64,000 bases of DNA, from positions 311,078-375,077 of the forward strand of contig NZ_QXTJ01000026.1 of assembly GCF_003605735.1 (NCBI RefSeq), read 5' to 3'. The translations under genes were made by a program, and so were the position numbers. Of this stretch, positions 59,780-64,000 are shown in pieces (the stretch's first letter is position 1; each line of letters begins with the position of its first letter). This DNA comes from Pseudomonas sp. LS-2. GTDB lineage: Bacteria; Pseudomonadota; Gammaproteobacteria; Pseudomonadales; Pseudomonadaceae. Below the pieces are notes generated by a model. The model ran no database searches. It was not told where the DNA came from and saw nothing but the letters and a program-made list of their open reading frames with translations.

Positions 59780-61057
59780 TCAGCTCACAAGGTTTGAGGC
59801 AACGCGTTCAAGCTGGTTTTTATCTTCATCCAACACTAAAGCTGTCCGGGCGCGCTTTATCAGCAACATCGCGTGCTGACGACAGATAACCTTGAAGAAC
59901 TGGGGATTGATCTCAGCCAGGCTGACAAGCGCCTTCATCGTGCGAATGTCTACTTCAATGACGCTGGCGCCATCCCGGGCTCTCGGTGAAAAAAAATCAT
60001 CGAAGAGGTCATCCACATTTAGTCCGCGCAGATGTACCTGCATGCATGCAGAATCGACTTCTGCAGACTCATCGGCTTGTGTCGCCCATCGCGTAAAGCA
60101 CCTTACACCACGACCAACAATGTCAATCGCCGTTCCTGGATCATTCACCGCAGGTGACAGCGCACGAGATGCGATTTCAGAAAGAACCGAAAGTCCAAAT
60201 CTCGGGTCATGCTCGAACGTGCGGCGGATGCCGATGGTAATAGCAGCCAGGATTCGGCTCTTGAGGATCTGAATGTCTTCAGCTCCGTCATGGCCTGGCT
60301 GGAGAGTCCTGGCCAGCACCATCCCTTCGTGCACAAATGTGCCAGGCAGCACCTCTACGTAAATTCGAACGTCAAATTCCTGGGCCACTGCTCCCAGAGC
60401 CTGGACGTCAATGTGTCGCACGTAACCAGTCTCGGGGCTGACCACCACCGAAGTTGAAGTCGGTAGCCCGAGTTCAGCTGGGTATTCTGCCGCACCGAGG
60501 AATGGCCACTTCATACGGCTCTGTATAGCTTCGAGCGTTGCTCGCTCGACGCGGTCAATGGTCTCTCCCACGCGCCCAAGTTTGGACAGGTGATCAATCC
60601 ACCGCAGCAACGTGTAGACGATCAAGATTACGACGCCGATGGTCACGGTAAACAACACGACTCTGCCCTGCGCGCCATACGCTCCCGTGCTCAGCGCGAT
60701 GATTCCTACCAGGCTAAATAAGAACGAGCCGATGAACGTCGCCAAGGCATTCTGCGTCGTGGAGTCTTCCATAACCAAGGTAGTTGCACGTGGCGTCACC
60801 CCGCTGCTGGCAGCACTGTAGGCTGAGACCATTGTGCTAAGGGAGAAGGTTGTGACGGCGAGCATACTGGAGGCGATGATCCCCAAGATCTTGTCCACCG
60901 CATCTGCACCGATCTGAGTCGGCAGAGAAGCGGGTACGAACCCTTTGAAAAATATCGCTATTAACGCCGTTGCTATTCCGAGAAGGGAAAAAAGGCTAGC
61001 GCGGAACCATAGCCTTTTGGTCAGACGAGCCAGAGCCCAGCGCCATCGAGCAATCAT
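59780..61057 (-). CDS. DUF2254 membrane protein
   Basis: 425 residues: membrane segments over about 20-155 (FRASLFSLLGIATALIAIFF, LATFIGSFLFSLVGIIALST, VVLFTVTIGVVILIVYTLL), then a soluble domain with EYPAELGLPTSTSVVVSPET and FGLSVLSEIASRALSPAVND. Function of the family is unknown. Start MIARWRWALARL at 61057 has AAGGTACC upstream; the longer frame is not protein-like. Confidence 0.85.
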   Translation of the reverse strand: MIARWRWALARLTKRLWFRASLFSLLGIATALIAIFFKGFVPASLPTQIGADAVDKILGIIASSMLAVTTFSLSTMVSAYSAASSGVTPRATTLVMEDSTTQNALATFIGSFLFSLVGIIALSTGAYGAQGRVVLFTVTIGVVILIVYTLLRWIDHLSKLGRVGETIDRVERATLEAIQSRMKWPFLGAAEYPAELGLPTSTSVVVSPETGYVRHIDVQALGAVAQEFDVRIYVEVLPGTFVHEGMVLARTLQPGHDGAEDIQILKSRILAAITIGIRRTFEHDPRFGLSVLSEIASRALSPAVNDPGTAIDIVGRGVRCFTRWATQADESAEVDSACMQVHLRGLNVDDLFDDFFSPRARDGASVIEVDIRTMKALVSLAEINPQFFKVICRQHAMLLIKRARTALVLDEDKNQLERVASNLVS

Positions 61058-61303
61058 CGTGCAGGTACCTTGGATTAATGGACAAGACGGAAACGCGGTG
61101 AGCTGGAGCCACAGGCTGCCACGCCAGATGGAGTGAGTAGAGGCCAAAAAAGTTTCATCGCCAAAACGGGGGCAGTTTATTGGCGTGCATTCCGAAACGC
61201 ACTTTGAAACGTTTTTGCCGTCGAAAGTCCTGCGTCCCCCTACGCAGTTACCAAATTCCGGACGCAACCTAAGCGAACATTTTCAAAGGGAGCCCTTGGG
61301 CCA

Positions 61304-62548
61304 ATGCTGGATATTGTTGCTGTATTTCTCTGTATCACAGCGGTTCTCGCTTTCTTCAATCGTCGGTATGTGGGACTGCCATCTGCGATAGGCGTCATGG
61401 GCATTGCACTTGGCCTGTCTCTGCTGAATATGGCCATGGATGCAATGGGCTTTCACGCTCTTCACTCGCTCGAACAATCGCTGGTCGAGTCCATCGATTT
61501 TTCAGAGCTCCTTATGCAAGGAATGCTCTCTTTGCTTTTGTTTGCCGGAGCATTGCATGTAAACCTCTCTGAGCTCCGAGCTTACCGATGGCAGGTCGCT
61601 TCACTCGCGGTCGTCGGAACGACCGCGTCAACGCTGATTATTGGATATGGGCTCTGGGCATTGCTATCTCTCACGTCTTTGGAGCTACCACTTTCCTATT
61701 GCTTGGTATTCGGGGCTCTGATTTCACCGACTGATCCCATCGCTGTAATGGGTATTCTAAAGTCTGCAGGCGCCCCGAAAAGTGTTGAGCTGGTGATCGC
61801 CGGTGAATCACTTTTCAACGACGGTGTAAGCGTTGTCTTGTTTTCGCTGATCGTGGCGATGATAGCCAGTGGTGAAACGCCTTCTGTAATGGGGGCATCG
61901 CAATTGTTGCTTCTGGAGGCAGGTGGTGGCGCAATCTTGGGTGCCGCTGTTGGTTATGCCACCTACCTGATGCTCAAAAGCATCGACAGCTACCAAGAGG
62001 AGGTTCTGATTACGCTGGCAGCGGTGCTCGGCGGTTACGCTTTGGCAACCCACCTCCACGTTTCTGGCCCGTTAGCGATGGTGGTGATGGGATTGATCGT
62101 CGGAAACCAAGGCCGCTCATATGCCATGTCCCAACAAACTGAAAAACACGTGGACATGTTCTGGGAGCTCATTGACGAAATTCTCAATGCCGTATTATTC
62201 GTACTCATTGGCCTGGAGGTAGTGCTGATCCAGTTCTCCAACCCGCTAATAACGACGGGGCTGGTCGTCATAGCGCTTACTCTACTGTCGAGGCTGCTCA
62301 CTGTAGGTCTGCCAATACGTCTGCTCGGACAACGCTTCCGCCTGCCGAGCGGTTCTTGGAGCGTATTGACCTGGGGAGGTCTTCGCGGGGGAATATCAGT
62401 GGCCTTAGCTCTGTCTCTGCCCGCCGGCGATGCTCGAGATGTCGTCGTATCACTCACCTATCTGGTGGTGATCTTTTCGATTCTTATCCAAGGTATGTCC
62501 ATCGGAACGTTGGTCAAGCGCGTTATACCCTGCGCTGGCCCACGTTGA
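61304..62548 (+). CDS. CPA1-type sodium/proton antiporter
   Basis: 414 residues, about twelve membrane segments: LLLFAGALHVNLSELRAYRW, FGALISPTDPIAVMGILKSA, GESLFNDGVSVVLFSLIVAM (ion-binding ND motif) and LTWGGLRGGISVALALSLP. NhaP-like antiport of sodium or potassium with protons for pH and salt control. Divergent from the DUF2254 gene. Confidence 0.92.
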   Translation: MLDIVAVFLCITAVLAFFNRRYVGLPSAIGVMGIALGLSLLNMAMDAMGFHALHSLEQSLVESIDFSELLMQGMLSLLLFAGALHVNLSELRAYRWQVASLAVVGTTASTLIIGYGLWALLSLTSLELPLSYCLVFGALISPTDPIAVMGILKSAGAPKSVELVIAGESLFNDGVSVVLFSLIVAMIASGETPSVMGASQLLLLEAGGGAILGAAVGYATYLMLKSIDSYQEEVLITLAAVLGGYALATHLHVSGPLAMVVMGLIVGNQGRSYAMSQQTEKHVDMFWELIDEILNAVLFVLIGLEVVLIQFSNPLITTGLVVIALTLLSRLLTVGLPIRLLGQRFRLPSGSWSVLTWGGLRGGISVALALSLPAGDARDVVVSLTYLVVIFSILIQGMSIGTLVKRVIPCAGPR

Positions 62549-62873
62549 GTGAGCCCGCTCTGAGTTAAGCGAAGTCCTGATGCATTTGAAATCCCCCGCT
62601 GCCACTGCAGCTATCAAAGAAAGCGGCGTGATTCCCACACCCTGTCACAGGGCTGGATGCAGCGGGCCTCCGTTTGAGGCGGTAATATCGAGATCCGCCT
62701 CGTCCTCGATCAAAGAATTTGCGACGCGCCATGAAAAGAAACAAGAGAGCAGAGCCGCACATACTCAGGAAGTAACCCCGCAGCCAGGCATAGGGTTCGC
62801 CGAGGTAAAGCAGCAGATAAAATGGCGTCGCGACGACGCCATACCTATCTTGGGCTGATGCGCTCGGGTGCTT
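62549..62873. other. Intergenic stretch, nothing recognised
   Basis: About 325 bp between the antiporter gene and the convergent Cys-rich gene. No supported gene. Confidence 0.4.
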
Positions 62874-63200
62874 TTATGCTGCCATCGCCTCACAGGCTTT
62901 AGCGCACGACAGACAAGCCTCTGAACATTTCTGACAATGCTCTGCTTCATGTTTGCCACACTCCTTGGCGCAAGCTCGACAAGCCTCGGCACATATCCGG
63001 CAAATCTCGGCGGCCAGTGAACTATCTCTTGCCATGAGCTTGGCTGCGAGTAAGCACATATCTGCGCAATCCCGATCCAGCTTGATGCAATCTGCCATCA
63101 TCTGAACGTCTTGCTCTTTCAAGCAAGACGACGCGCAAGTTTCGCATGCCACCGCACACCGCATGCACTCGGAAATACAATCTTCGAAAGCGCTGTTCAT
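62874..63200 (-). CDS. Four-helix-bundle copper-binding protein (DUF326/Csp type)
   Basis: 108 residues with Cys pairs spread along four helices: CISECMRCAVACETCASSC, CADMCLLAA, ICRICAEACRACAKECGKH and CQKCSEACLSCAKACEAMA. The copper-storage protein family binds many Cu(I) ions inside the bundle. No signal peptide, so a cytosolic copper buffer is likely. Confidence 0.88.
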   Translation of the reverse strand: MNSAFEDCISECMRCAVACETCASSCLKEQDVQMMADCIKLDRDCADMCLLAAKLMARDSSLAAEICRICAEACRACAKECGKHEAEHCQKCSEACLSCAKACEAMAA

Positions 63201-63343
63201 CAGAACTCCTCCACTGTGGATTGTGATTCACAACGTCCGACTCGGGCTTTGACAGGAAGGTTTCGTAAATTTTCTGACGGGGTGCCTAGCGTATCCAGCC
63301 AGAAGGGGAGCTATGGTAATCGCTGTCGATCTACAAGCAGATC

Positions 63344-64000
63344 TCAGTGCCCCTCGTATTCATGGGATTGCTCGGATCGAGCAATCGCAACCCCGCTTTT
63401 TCCGAACTGCTTGATCTCATACATCGCGCGGTCAGCTGCCTTAATCAGCGTATCGATATCCCGACCGTTGTCGGGACAGAACGAAATGCCCACGCTACAC
63501 GAAAGCGAGATTGTTCTCGTCTTCAATGCTATCGGCTCCTGGATGGTTCGTAAGATCCTCTTCGCCTCGTCTTCGACAGCCTGTCGGCTTACCGAATCAG
63601 CTATGAGTACAACGAATTCATCCCCGCCATAGCGAGCCACTGTGTCGCTTGAGCGAGATGCCCGTGTCATTCGAGAAGCGATGATTTGAAGCGCCTGATC
63701 GCCAACGGCGTGGCCTTCCGTATCGTTGATTTCCTTAAAATCGTCCAGATCGATGAGCAGTACAGCGAACGGAATGTCCTGGATTGTGTACCGAGTCAAG
63801 GCATGTTCAAAACGCTCTGTCAGCAAATAGCGGTTGGCTAGACCGGTTAAGACGTCATGACTGGCGAGATAGACAGAACGCGAATGTTCAGCTTCTGCTT
63901 TGTGAATAGCTTTGAAATGCCGCATGACCGCCATGGGTGTGAGAAAGCCCAGCGCCATCAACACCAAAAGGATGATGGACGTTTCAGGGCCCAGGACATC
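63344..64000 (-). CDS. GGDEF-domain diguanylate cyclase, partial
   Basis: The frame is open through the right window edge (upstream residues read GPETSIILLVLMALGF, a membrane helix), so the N-terminus lies outside. GGDEF domain: HDVLTGLANRYLLTERFEHA, VLLIDLDDFKEINDTEGHAV, then RYGGDEFVVLIADS with the intact active-site motif, and VGISFCPDNGRDIDTLIKAA. It makes cyclic di-GMP. No RxxD inhibitory motif is obvious five residues before GGDEF. Confidence 0.9.
   Translation of the reverse strand, partial: DVLGPETSIILLVLMALGFLTPMAVMRHFKAIHKAEAEHSRSVYLASHDVLTGLANRYLLTERFEHALTRYTIQDIPFAVLLIDLDDFKEINDTEGHAVGDQALQIIASRMTRASRSSDTVARYGGDEFVVLIADSVSRQAVEDEAKRILRTIQEPIALKTRTISLSCSVGISFCPDNGRDIDTLIKAADRAMYEIKQFGKSGVAIARSEQSHEYEGH

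Overview
The window reads as chromosome of a fluorescent-group Pseudomonas. The support is an MvaT-family silencer, the two-subunit arginine succinyltransferase (AruF/AruG), a membrane PQQ glucose dehydrogenase, a Pseudomonas-type DUF1652 protein and a canonical LexA box. Most of the window is accessory DNA. No rRNA, tRNA, integrase, CRISPR array or replication origin was seen.

Positions 1-31200 form an accessory island of small, mostly unknown genes punctuated by eight copies of a structured repeat of about 100 bp. All copies point the same way, mostly just downstream of plus-strand genes. Three gene families occur twice in this island: a DUF6632-like membrane protein, a 62-residue protein and a histidine phosphatase. 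A 29-bp scrap of the phosphatase gene lies free elsewhere. The layout resembles a shuffled gene-cassette array, but no integron integrase or classical attC core was found. The island also holds a ProQ/FinO protein, a DUF6861 polymorphic toxin with two paralogous immunity genes, a helicase IV-type protein and an SOS-controlled locus. The MvaT gene sits at its right edge.

Inserted in the island (7517-20622, all minus strand) is a complete uptake and catabolism cluster for an arginine-like compound. It contains CtlX, AruC, AruF, AruG, AstD and AstE in a tightly coupled operon without AstB. With it are an XRE-cupin regulator, an Lrp-type regulator, a polar amino acid ABC transporter, a ureohydrolase and an Ldh-type oxidoreductase. 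The likely logic is that a ureido or guanidino amino acid is imported and hydrolysed to ornithine. Ornithine is then succinylated and degraded to glutamate without AstB.

Positions 34000-41500 form a fluoride-resistance island: CrcB/Fluc channel, CLC-F antiporter, three DUF190-type PII-like proteins, a spare enolase and a spare inorganic pyrophosphatase (both fluoride-sensitive enzymes), and two fluoride riboswitches. Arrays of a short repeat resembling insertion-sequence ends flank it.

The right part (42200-64000) holds small hypothetical genes, a cyclodeaminase-family protein, a coupled trio of hydrolase-like genes, gcd, a LysR/TDT-exporter pair, a uracil-DNA glycosylase-family protein, an IS66 deletion relic, and a group of envelope or stress genes: DUF4142, MscS, DUF2254, a CPA1 antiporter, a Cys-rich copper-binding protein and a GGDEF protein cut by the window edge.
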